From NCBI GenBank assembly GCA_963682025.1, contig OY821521.1:97834854-97898853 (forward strand): a DNA stretch of 64,000 nucleotides, given 5' to 3'. Position 1 is the first letter of the stretch. Every line of letters begins with the position of its first letter. A model generated the notes under the pieces. It searched no databases. It was not told the DNA's origin and saw only the letters and a program-made list of their open reading frames with translations. This DNA comes from Cordilura impudica. Taxonomy: Eukaryota; Arthropoda; Insecta; Diptera; Scathophagidae. Both the position numbers and the translations under genes were made by a program. Positions 53,966 to 64,000 of this stretch are shown piece by piece.

Positions 53966-54411
53966 TATTTTTTGGCTTCTCAGTTTATGTCAATATGGAT
54001 ATCAAATAAAAGAGCACAATTTCTAGAAATGGAAAAAAAATTGTTGTTTTCATTTTTTAGGTCGACAAATTGTACTACTTTAAAGTTAGAAAAACGTTAT
54101 AACTAGAGAACATCTGTATTCTAAATATTTCCACAACGTCAAGTTTTTGAAAAAATGATACCAAAGGTCATAAACAGATTGCTGCTGAGTATTTTTTTGA
54201 GAATTTAAAATAATTTTTCTTCAAAGTCATCTCGTCAGATTAAAGAATGTGAGTAATTTATTTTAGTAAAATCTCTTTTTATAACCTATACTACTATGTG
54301 GTCAGCACAAAGTGGTGAAGGGTATAAAAATTGTTTTTATTCCTAGAGATTATCCTCTGTCCTTTGATACCCAAATTGATATAAATTGATAGGTAAATAC
54401 ATTTAAATAAA
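53966..54411. other. Unassigned, small family A relic
   Basis: AACCTATACTACTATGTGG...GGGTATAAA at about 54280-54330 resembles the 3' terminal box of family A with its middle lost. The ORF 53900-54106 is antisense to, or outside, the RT fragment and not supported. Confidence 0.4.
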
Positions 54412-54787
54412 CTAGCAGATCCCAGCTCTCGAAATTCGAGCGTAAATTCTAGAAAATTTTATTTTTTCATTAAATAAAGACCCTAAAAGTATGCTAATCA
54501 ATTATTGCCAATTCACAAATCAACACAAAAACAAACTCATTTTTATTACAAACACATTAACAAATTTAATAAACACACACATAGCATTGTACAATTTTAT
54601 GTATGTGTTAGTAGCAACTTTAAATGCAATTTACTAAAAATAAAAGAAAAAAATTAAAAATCTGTAAATCTGCAAAACGGCTAAAAAGAAATACCTTCCA
54701 AATAATATACGTTTGGTCAAAATCGGGATAAAACGGTAGAACAAAACATCAGTCACAAGAAATCGCCTAGCCTATTAATATTATAGA
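54412..54787 (-). mobile_element. Short non-autonomous Helitron, copy 5
   Basis: The 5' TCTATAATATTAATAGGCTA is at 54787 (minus strand); the hairpin and CTAG are at 54412. The flanks are A (54411) and T (54788). It is closely similar to the copy at 36274. Confidence 0.85.
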
Positions 54788-55421
54788 TTTGTAGAAATTT
54801 GTATATCCCTAAAACTTGAAAGTTCTTTAAAAAGGAGAAAAGATCAGCACATGAAAACTGAGAACGCAGATTAACTATATATGATTACTACTTTCATGCG
54901 CATGTGGTCTTGTTCAAGTCCAGCAAAAAAAATGTAAAATTGCTCCACGCTGTAATTGTTTTGCAAGTTGGTAGTACTGTTTTGGACATCGGTGCCAAAT
55001 TTCATGTCAATATCTTCATTAGTAAAGTAATGATACTCGTTTATGTCAGCTACCAGAAGTAAATTGGGCAATTTTAACAATGTTTGATTTTGCTAAATAA
55101 AGAAGTTCCACTAAATTTTATTTTGAGAGTGAAATTTCTGCTGAATTTCCTTTCCTTCAAAGTAATTTCTGAAGTACATTTGAAGATTTTTGATATAAAT
55201 TTTAAACTTTCTGACATAGATTTGATAATTTCTGAAAATTTATTTTTTGTGAAAATCTATTGATCATTGCTGGAAATCAATCGATGTTTTCGGAAAAACA
55301 ATTGATTACACTATGCTAGTTGAAAAACCCGACAAACGGGGCACCCGGTGAGCTAAACTAACTCGACTGTGCTGAATCGAGTGGCGTTCGCCGTTTTTTT
55401 AGGTTAGCTCTTAAAAAAAAG
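54788..55421. other. Unassigned, one unrecognised ORF
   Basis: The minus ORF 54871-55080 (69 residues, DINEYHYFTNEDIDMKFGTD) has reasonable composition but no domain I can name. At 55340-55400 a locally G+C-richer patch (GGGGCACCCGGTGAGC) stands out. Confidence 0.35.
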
Positions 55422-55646
55422 TTAGGGGGGGTTAAAGTTTCCCCCTTTTGGCCTGTTCTTGCAGAATACCAGTATATAAAAGAAAAAATGGCATCGCGTC
55501 TCCATCTTTTTCCATTTTTTAAAATGGTAAATGCAAGTTGTACACACTATCGAGGGTGTCCAATTCTTACCACATATAACACTTAAAGAAAAATATGATT
55601 CATACAAGTTAATTATTTCAATAGTAATTTTACGGCGACTGGGCAT
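55422..55646 (-). pseudogene. Cys-containing domain fragment of a multi-copy arthropod protein type
   Basis: The minus strand reads IINLYESYFSLSVICGKNWT, then PSIVCTTCIYHFKKWKKMET. The layout L-Y-x-S-Y-F...K-x-W-x-P-x-x-V/I-C-x-x-C...W is familiar from repeated, probably transposon-linked zinc-binding proteins of arthropods (recollection only). The partner C-x-x-C and P-M-V-W-R-E-P segment is missing, so this is at best a fragment. Confidence 0.3.
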
Positions 55647-57912
55647 AATTGTAAATTTATTAATAAAATCGATTGTTATTTTCTGATATACAATTGGAAA
55701 AGGTGTAGCACTCGCAGTGTGTTCTCATACATACTGACAAATACTTAACTGAAATGAATGATCATTAGTCAAGAGGGCGCCACCATTATAAAACAAATAA
55801 TTCAACTCTATTCGTGTAGTTGTTTAAATAAGGAAGACATAATATTTCAGCAACTTCTACCCTAAACTTAACAAAGTCATGTATGAACAGCTTAAGAAGA
55901 GTCACCTAACACAATTCGTCATCAGAAATTGACAATATGAACACAAGCGTTAGTTATTACTTACTCGTATGATGTACGAGTATAAAGATAATGTCAAATG
56001 TAAATACTACCGGTACCTGAGTGCATTTTTCTTATGTTTGCACACGTAAGTTCAGAATATTCAAAGAGTTAATTCTTTAATACGATTAAAAAAGAAGAGT
56101 TTATTAAAAAATTCCAGTAGAAAAGTATACGATATAAAGAATAACCATCGATAATTCAAATTTCTGGCAATTGAAAACAGAAATGATTTGCAATTGCAAA
56201 ATTCCCCACAAATATATATATATTATAAGTTTAATAACTAAACAATAATTATATAAATCAAATGCATTCTTCAAAGTTCTGACCAAGTAGTGTTGTTTTA
56301 TTTTATTTGTTTGCAATTCAGAAAACTAAAATTCTGTGTCTTCTTCCTGTTCACGGTCTCATGAATATTCATTGCCTCAGGCTGACAGGCAGAATAAGAG
56401 GAGTTCCAGATAAGATATGCAAATAATATCTTTGTGCAAATATTATTATGTTCTTTAAGTATGATTGTCAATGGTTAAGGTAATAAGCATTTGTTTGCGT
56501 GGTCAAAAGTCCAATCCTTATGGCAAAAAAATAATTAAATAACTCAAAAAATAATTTCTTTGGTTTATTTTCATATTTTTCAATTTGTGTAAAGTTTAAA
56601 AAAACACAAATTTATTTTAGAATTCTTGATTGTTTTGCATTCTTGAAATTATAGTGATGAAAACTTGAAGATCTGTTGCTTTTGACGTTTGCAACATGGG
56701 GCGGAGTAATAAGCATGTTGTATTACAAAAATATCTTTAACGTATTTTACTCACAATACAACTACAACAAGCTCGATAACGAAAATCCAACAAACTGCCA
56801 ATTATGCAAGTGCAACAAGATTGACTGCTTACTGGCAAAATGCCATGCAAAAAAAAACCTCAATGAAAATCACAGCTGATAATTTTCTACAAAAGATAAA
56901 AGTAATCAGCTATTAAAATGGGAATGATCATCACCATCAACGGCAACAATGATATGCATCTATCGAACAGTAGACCAAAAATATGTTTACGCTGACCTCA
57001 AAATGTTTGAAACCAAATCAATACCGTGACCAATGAAAATGAAATTGTACAAGACAAACCAGTGCAAACATTTAACTCTAAAACATGGGTAACGCCTTCC
57101 ACAGATGAGAAAAAGTTGAGAGTATTTATGTTATTCGAAGCCAGATATGGATCTTATAATCGAAGCTAAAGATGTGTTATAAGATAGAAAACATAAAAAA
57201 GATTTGAAACGGCCTAAAATAATAATTAATTAATAATTCTTCCTAGCGCCATTTGTAAGGTTTAAAGCGAAAAACGTGGAGCGCCTACAATATGTCATAA
57301 GCACTCCTGGAGATAGAGAAATTATCCTATTATTTTTAGTCCATTTTAAAACATGGTGTCCAAACTACGTTTGAACAATATTATCATTTTCCTTTTTTTT
57401 TATTATAAAATTTAATATCGATTACTTAACATTAAAAATGTTCTTATCGATAACATGAATGAAAGGCAATATCTATATATATTCGTACTCGTTGAATTTG
57501 AGTAACTTTTTAATATTACAAAATGAAATAAATTTAGCTAAAAGCACTTTTTTTTGTATGTTGAACCGATGCTTTTTTGAAACCTAAAATAATTTTGTTA
57601 GTTCACTTGGATTCTAAATCTCAAATGGTATGCAACAATTTAAAAGAATAAAACTCCAAACCCTAAATTCCTCACCTTATAATCCTAACCCTACACTAAT
57701 TTCATAATTTCTCAATTTACGAGAAATTAAAAAAAATTTAACCCTTTTTCTTAGCACTGTCAATTGCAGTCTAATAACGTTTTTATTAGAGCAGCTATAA
57801 CCCATTTTGGCTAATTTAAATGCCCCAAACCCGAAAGTGGTTAACCCCCTAATTGGAAATATCTTCAAATTTAAAAATACAGATGGTAAATTAAATGTTT
57901 TTTAATAAACAC
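55647..57912. other. 2.3 kb with nothing firmly recognised
   Basis: A plus ORF at 56676-56879 has a Cys-rich stretch (CQLCKCNKIDCLLAKCH), but no family was recognised. The remainder lacks repeats or exon-like structure. Confidence 0.35.
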
Positions 57913-57932
57913 ATTATTATTTTCTGATTTTT

Positions 57933-60460
57933 TTTTCTTTTTTTTTCAAGTTTATTTATTTACAATAAATATAATTATACTATAATAAACAACTAGTAAT
58001 AATAACATTTTGAATATACAATGTCCCTTAATCGGGCTCTCGAGTATTATTAATATAATAAAAATTTGGGTTTTACAATTAATATAATTTTCTTTATTTT
58101 AAATGAAAAAATAGATAATTGATAATTGATTTTTGCAATGAAAGATTTTTAAAAAACATTGCTTTTATAACAGAGGAAATAGTCAAGGGTTAAAATAAAA
58201 AAAAAGCAGGGGATATGTTGAATTATGCAGGTAGCCACCAAAAAGTCTTGGTATTTAATTTTTTTTATAAATTTTAAATCTTTATTTGATATGCTGGTAT
58301 CATATTTTATATTTATATATTCTGTATTGCAATTCACTGCTTTTATATTGGCTCTTCTATGATTGTGGTAGAAGATTGGGATGCCATTTTTATTTTGAAT
58401 AATTTGTTTGTTGTCGAGGTAAATAAAAGCCTCAGGTGGTACGAACCCCGTTTTAAGGGAATCAATTATATATCTTTCATTTATGTAGTACGGTGCCATA
58501 ATAAGATGTTTATCCGTACATTGAGTACATTTTAAAATATTTCTAATTAATTTTATTATAAAATTGTCTATTCTAATAATATTTGCACTGTTGTATAATA
58601 TCTTATTAGAAATGTACTTAATATAATTACTTTCTGAAGATCTATATAATGACGTACATGCTCTCAAATATTTCCTTTCAAAAACTCCAATCTTTTCCAT
58701 GTATGATGGCGAAATGTTTAACCATATTGGGCAACCGTATGTCGACTTGCTTTAGCAGTTCTAACATATACAAATTAAAAAGAATAGGCGAATTTACAGT
58801 TCCTTGTTGTAATCCGTTGACTATCTTAAACATTTTACTACTTTTTACGTCTTGATGATAGATTATAAAGTTTTTTTGGCATATCATATTATATATCAAA
58901 ATAATCTTATGTAATGGGAATTGATATTGGCATAGTTTAATTATAAGACCAGGAATCCATATACTATCGAACGCTTTCTCCATATCAATAAGGCAAGCTC
59001 CTGTACATATTTTTTTATTCCAGTTCCAATTGATGTTTGATGTTAGCAAATGTATAGCGTTAGTTGTAGAATGTTATATTTGAAACCAAACTGTTTTTCA
59101 CTTATTAAATTTTTATCTATACAAAACTTGTTTATGATATTGTTGATACATATTTCGAATATTTTGCTTATATTGGGTAATAAGCTTATGGGGCGCATGT
59201 TTTTGATATTACTAGAATCATTGTTCTTTTTTTTGGTAACATTACCACTTTTGCTGTTTTCCATTTATTTGGGAAATAAGAATTATTAAGCATATTATTA
59301 AATAGCTTACAGTAGTCGAGAATCATAGACTGGAGAATATTCTTTAGAACTATATTTGGGACATTATCAATCCCAGAAGATAGTTTATTTCTCAAATTGT
59401 GTATAAAATATTTGACTTTGTTATAAAGAAGTTATTGGATTGGGATTCATCTATGTTGTCAGACAACAAGTTACTGCTAAAATTAGTTACGGTGGTTCGA
59501 TTACCTTGGAAAAATTTTTTGTTTCAATAAACATATTGAAGGACTCAATTACTTTAGTATGTATAATGTTTTCCTGATTAATTTCTTTGTGAGAATGAAT
59601 TGATTGTAAATAGCTACCTATGGTATCTAAAATCTGTTCCTCTTCTTGTACAATAAAGTTATTTAGATTATCTTTTTCCAAGTTTTGTATATCAATTCCA
59701 GCATTAATCAACAAATATTCAGAATCTTTGGGGATTTTAATATGTTGAATATTCAATGGTTTAAATTTTTTAAAATTCTTTTTTATTTGTTCAAACATAC
59801 ATATTTCTTGAATCTTTTGGATTCATATTTGTTAATTTTTCTTGCATACGTCTATTAATTGCAATTCCGAAGTTTTCATTTATAAGCTTTTTCACCAGTT
59901 TTAATTTCGTCTTCAATAAATTAATAGTGGTCTCTGATAATACATATTCTAATCTATTATGTCTTTTAATTATCGTTAATATTTTACTTTTTTCTGAATA
60001 AAGCATTTTAATTCTGGAATTTGTTATCTTGGAAAAATTATCCTTCTTTTTATATTTTGGTACTTACCTCTTCAATTGCTTTGGTTATAACAGCAATGAA
60101 AGTCTATTTCAGCGTTTGAAAGATTACGATTATTTGGTATCTGTGTATCGTTATTTAAATTTTGTACAATTTTGTTTTGAAATTTCGACCAGTTAGTTTT
60201 TTTAAAGTTGTCTTTGTAAATAAGTTTTTCTTCAAACAATGTGAAAAATTCGTGCTCATTATTCAAATAAGCAACAATTTGTATCGCATTATGGTCACTG
60301 TCGTAGTCTAGGACTTCCAAACATTTTAAGGAGTTGTTTTGGGTACGAATATATAACCTGCAGTCCGCTATACATATATCCAAGTATGACCCGGTACGAG
60401 GAAATGATGGTAAACTTGAAGCATACATCTTACATCGAAATTGTAATTATTATTATTGTA
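57933..60460 (-). mobile_element. Non-LTR retrotransposon with 20-bp target duplications
   Basis: ATTATTATTTTCTGATTTTT occurs at 57913-57932 and 60461-60480, flanking the element exactly. On the minus strand the 3' end is an A-rich tail (complement of 57933-57960). The 5' end is truncated inside the endonuclease domain. Internal deletions remove the catalytic RT loop. A family A repeat was later inserted at the outer duplication. Confidence 0.9.
58149..60428 (-). pseudogene. Non-LTR endonuclease/RT polyprotein, broken
   Basis: Domains in order on the minus strand: APE-type endonuclease C-terminus (LPSFPRTGSYLDICIADCRL, then LDYDSDHNAIQIV, about 60410-60270, with the D-S-D-H catalytic block); a linker (60006-59490); RT entry blocks LSSGIDNVPNIVLKNI and NNSYFPNKWKTAKVVMLPKK (about 59390-59240); MRPISLLPNISKIFE (59190); GACLIDMEKAFDSIW with the first catalytic aspartate (about 59000); and NGLQQGTVNSPILFNLYM (about 58790). 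The F/Y-A-D-D loop that should follow is deleted. A thumb/tail segment (58700-58149, EKIGVFERKYLRACTSLY) remains. At least six frameshifts. Confidence 0.85.
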
Positions 60461-60480
60461 ATTATTATTTTCTGATTTTT

Positions 60481-61272
60481 ATACCCTATACCACTATCTG
60501 GTTTGGGTATAATGACTTTGTGCTGCTGTTTGTAATAACCAAAAATATTTGACCTACACCCATATTTAATTATACCGATCGAATCAGAATCACTATCTGA
60601 TTCGATTTAACGATGTCCGTCCGTCCGTCCGTCCGTCTGTGTGTCCATGTAAAGCTTGTAATCAAACTGTAGGTCGCAAATATGAATATATTTTGATGAA
60701 ATTTGGTATTTAATCTTTTATCGGCCATGGGATGAACGCTATTGAAACTGGTGAGAATCGGTCCATGTTCAGACCTAGGCCCCATACAAATGACCCCTAT
60801 GAAATCAACATATATTGCCATAAGATCCAAATTATCATACTAATCTTAGTCAAATTGGCTTTGTATGTATATATTTCATCCATTAATCAGTAGTCCAAAA
60901 ATGATCCCTATTGGACAACTCTTAGTCATTGGCCCCATATAGAGCTGCTTCCCGATCTTCACTTAAATCTATCAAAAAACAAAAATATTGCACTGATTCT
61001 TCTCAAATTTTGTTTGTATATATTTTTGCAAAATACAAGAGACTTTAGCAAACATGGTCAGGATCGGTCCATTTTTGGTCCATTTTTAGATATGGCATCC
61101 GATATTAACTTTTTCATATCTGCAGCCGAAAAAATTAATAAAAATCCCACTCAAATTTGGTTTATGCTTATTTTATATGTCCAGTTAGTTGGGCCTGAGA
61201 GATAGGGTCTCTAAACGCATGGTATAGGGTATCGTATAGTCGGTCTAGACCGAATATAATTTTCTTACTTGT
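60481..61272 (-). repeat. DINE-like repeat (family A), full length
   Basis: Starts directly after the non-LTR target duplication (GATTTTT/ATACCCTATACCAC) and ends at TTTTCTTACTTGT. The (GTCC)n tract is at 60616-60634. A small local duplication (GGTCCATTTTTGGTCCATTT) lies near 61065. Confidence 0.85.
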
Positions 61273-61289
61273 TAGTCTTGTGTGTGCGT

Positions 61290-62160
61290 GTTTTAGTCGG
61301 ATTGTGTAATTTCTGGAAAAAAAACTCCATACAAATGAGTGATCAGTATACTCTGGCAATTATCATGAATAGACTCACGCTTGAAAAACTGTACCAAATT
61401 ATCCAAATTTACTTAGAAAATCAGTCATCGATTCGCAAAACTTATAGCCGACTTTGTCCATCCAAGCTATCCGTCGAACTGTGGCTTTCATATACTCTCT
61501 AAATGATGTAATAATACCAACATGTTGATTCGTTGGTGGTCACGGGAATTGGGGATCTGTCCAACCACTACGTGGGAAATTTTGCTCAAAGATTTTGGCC
61601 TGATGCAAGAATTAAAGCCACGAGACCATCATATGCGTAATTTTTTCGCCGGTTGGGTTATAGAGCGGTGGAAACTGAACCGATGTTATATCGCAAAATT
61701 GTGTTCAGCGATGAGTTTCATTTTTGGCTTAACGGGTTTGTTAATAAACAACATTGCCGTATATGGAGTTACACTAACATACAACAAATACTACAGACTC
61801 CATTACATCCAGAAAAATTTACATTTATTGCAGTTTACTTGCTGGTGGCATCAACGGACCTTATTTCTTAAAAAATGAAGCCGAAGCTCGCATTACGATC
61901 AATGGAGATGATTTTGTGTTTCAAAATATGATTGATATAGATCCGGGCGACAATTGATTTCAATAGGTTGGCGCTACGTGCCATACGGCAGCCGCAACTA
62001 TCGACTTATAGACACTTTGGATGCCAAAATTGTTCGTGTTATTCGTGACATACTGTCAGCAATCCTCAAAAAAGTGGCCCAAATTTGGACGTCCAGAATG
62101 AGCTTCGTTAATAACAGCCGCTACGTTCATTTGCCCGACATCATTTTCAAATATAAATGA
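61290..62160 (+). pseudogene. mariner/IS630-like transposase remnant
   Basis: N-terminal helix region: RLTLEKLYQIIQIYLENQSS. Then RWWSRELGICPTTTWEILLK and DFGLMQELKPRDHHMR. The first catalytic block reads KIVFSDEFHFWLNGFVNKQH then CRIW, which is the S-D-E-x-H-F-x-L-N-G-F/Y-V-N-K-Q-N signature of a widespread insect lineage. After a gap lacking the second aspartate, the C-terminus reads YRLIDTLDAKIVRVIRDILS, KKVAQIWTSRMSFVNNSRYV and HLPDIIFKYK. Multiple frameshifts. It differs clearly from the Tc1 copies elsewhere in the window. Confidence 0.8.
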
Positions 62161-62579
62161 CATGTATTGATCTTGCGAATAAAAAAATTTTTTGATTAAA
62201 ATTTAATTTTTTGTGTCATCTTTAATTATAAAGAAACTTTCAAAAACAACGTTTTTATTTTTTTTATTTTCCGAAAGTTACAAATTTTAATTTATTTTTC
62301 AAAAATGACAAATAAATTATAAACTCGTTTGTGTTAATTATTTATTCAATCTTTCGGTTATAAATACAAAAACAGGTTATAAATTTGTTTGACTTTTGTT
62401 ATTGCCGAAAATTAATTATAAATACAAATATGATTGTCAATATCATAATAACCAACAATTTATAACAATGTCTGTTTACACATTTTATTTTTAAAAAATG
62501 TTGTTATAGAATAATTAATTGTTGCAATCGTACTTATTTTTAACCAAAAAAAAAAGAGAGGTTGTTCTTAAAAAAATCA
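62161..62579. other. Intergenic stretch, nothing recognised
   Basis: A+T-rich; no supported feature. Confidence 0.35.
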
Positions 62580-63235
62580 CTTAGTTGTATGATTTAATAC
62601 TTAGTTTGAGGTCCTTTATTTTAAATTATGGCTTTTAATCGTCCATGAACAGAATGTACCAAATTTTGGGTCACCTCCGCTACAATTTTCTGCTATTCTT
62701 CTCGTAGAGCTTTGATCAGATCGTTTTTGTTGTGAATTTCACTTTCTCTTACCTTTTTTCCCAAATGATCCAGAGAATTTTGATGGGGTTAATGTCCGGA
62801 GACTGGGGAGGTGTTGCCATCCATTTTGAAGTATTATAGAGAAACCATAGCTTAGTATTGTCGGCCGTATGTTTTAGGTCGTTGTCTTCGATGAAGATAT
62901 AATTTATCGGCAGACCAATTTTTTGTAGACTGGGGCTGAAATGTGTCTTTAAAATGTCGATATATTTTTTGTGATCTAATATTCCAGTGATTATATGCAA
63001 ATCCCCGATACCACCAGCACTCATACATCTCCACACAAATACTGCGCCACCCCCATGTTTAAAAGTGGAACCCAGGTTTTACCTCTTTTTCATTGGCCTT
63101 TCTCCACACTTTTTTGTGTTTTTATATTATATGGTCCTTTTATTATTTCTCCAATTTGTCTTATTGATTTTTTGGAATCGCGACGCTCAATTCTAATATT
63201 TTTTCAGTAGTTTCTTTTCATTTTGGAGGCATGTC
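62580..63235 (-). pseudogene. Tc1-like transposase remnant
   Basis: The N-terminal part near 63235-63100 reads RDSKKSIRQIGEIIKGPYNI (helix-turn-helix). A deletion then joins it to MWRCMSAGGIGDLHIITGIL, INYIFIEDNDLKHTADNTKL (second aspartate) and TPPQSPDINPIKILW, where the catalytic glutamate (P-I-E-N-L-W) is replaced by lysine. The C-terminus is in another frame: QKIVAEVTQNLVHSVHGRLK and NKGPQTKY. The first aspartate block is deleted. Confidence 0.85.
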
Positions 63236-64000
63236 AAAGATTACTCCCGAAATAGTTCCATCTGATTCAACGTATGTCAATAAAATGCTATTAATTTTAT
63301 TTAAAAAGTTGTTATTTCAATTTTATTATGTTCTAATGCATTTAGAAAAACAATTATTCAAAATATCATAAATTTTTACCTATAGAAAGTTAACCAAAAA
63401 TGACCAGTCAATATGATGAAATACGTTTAAAGCAAAATGATTTACTCATCGCAATATTTAGCCCCGTTATAGGCTCTTCTTGGCCAACAGCAAGAATTAT
63501 ACCAAGAGTAGGGTGATATCGATCTTCAGGTAAGGATATTGAGTCAATGCAATTCACTACAAAACTTTCAACATTATTCAAAAACTAGATCCAAAATTTT
63601 TTTGTTCGAGTTTAAGACACAATTTATCTAAAATACCCCCAGATCAGATATGCTCTCAAGAAGCGTATCACAGAAGAGAAATGTCGTAGATGGAACAAAC
63701 GGAATCAGACGAATAATGTCATAATACGTTAGATAAATTGAAACACTAAGTATTAGAAGTGATTCGCCATGTTTCAGACAATTACTTACAGAGGAAATCG
63801 CATTAACATTAGCATCATATACTGTATTGACAGAGCATGGGAGAATATAGGAACAAGTGATAAAAGTAGTTTTACTCCGGAAAATAGCTTTCACACATAT
63901 GAACTCAATACCAGTGTCAATATCATTAAATTCAACCAAACTTCAGGTAAACTTACTATGTACAGCTATTGGAACCCCACCTCCAGCCTTTAATAGTCTA
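63236..64000. other. Right end, unrecognised ORFs
   Basis: The plus strand 63769-63993 (YCIDRAWENIGTSDKSSF) faintly recalls the I-x-x-A-W motif near the end of pogo/Tigger-type DDE domains; the minus ORF 63628-63939 overlaps it. Neither is supported well enough to name. Confidence 0.25.

Overview
The window is eukaryotic, A+T-rich, almost gene-free DNA made mostly of decayed and nested transposable elements. The element mix points to a schizophoran fly, probably calyptrate (inference): DINE-1/mini-me-like repeats with (GTCY)n tracts, short Helitrons, many Tc1/mariner lineages, piggyBac, PIF/Harbinger, hAT and several non-LTR retrotransposons. I see no prokaryotic gene organisation, no CRISPR, no rRNA and no functional tRNA.

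The only host gene I can support is one coding exon on the minus strand (29433-29763). It reads as the N-terminus of a Wunen-type lipid phosphate phosphatase, ending at a GTAAGT donor as the first membrane helix begins. Later exons would lie at lower coordinates; I did not find them, so much of 1-29426 may be an intron of that gene. A few short unrecognised ORFs (23291-23506, 30174-30461, 34602-34922) are recorded with low confidence.

Layout. 1-6100: a piggyBac-like element (396-6057) whose transposase carries a 49-nt intron-like gap; a Helitron with two 5' termini (914-4664) sits in that gap. 6785-8022: a short Helitron and an AAAATCG-rich tandem tract. 10421-14205: an old DINE-like repeat split by a Tc1 element, itself split by a tRNA-derived SINE, a MITE and two younger DINE-like copies. 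14520-17310: a GGTAC-T(n)A(n) tandem array, a Helitron and a full-length Tc1 element with one stop codon plus an N-terminal frameshift. 19450-27130: PIF/Harbinger, Tc1 and DINE-like remnants. 28655-29763: an inverted repeat beside the wunen-like exon. 31720-33306: a mini-me element with an expanded minisatellite. 33440-41735: hAT remnants and TTAA-flanked MITEs. 43769-53965: non-LTR retrotransposons, one invaded by a 0.7-kb foldback element, a DINE-like repeat, a Tc1 and another non-LTR. 57933-63235: a non-LTR with clear target-site duplications, a DINE-like copy, a mariner/IS630-like remnant and a Tc1 remnant.

The most unusual structures are the near-perfect foldback at 49103-49804, whose arms carry a hammerhead-like core, and the double-ended Helitron at 914-4664. 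All homology calls were made by eye from translated motifs; no database search or computed alignment was possible.
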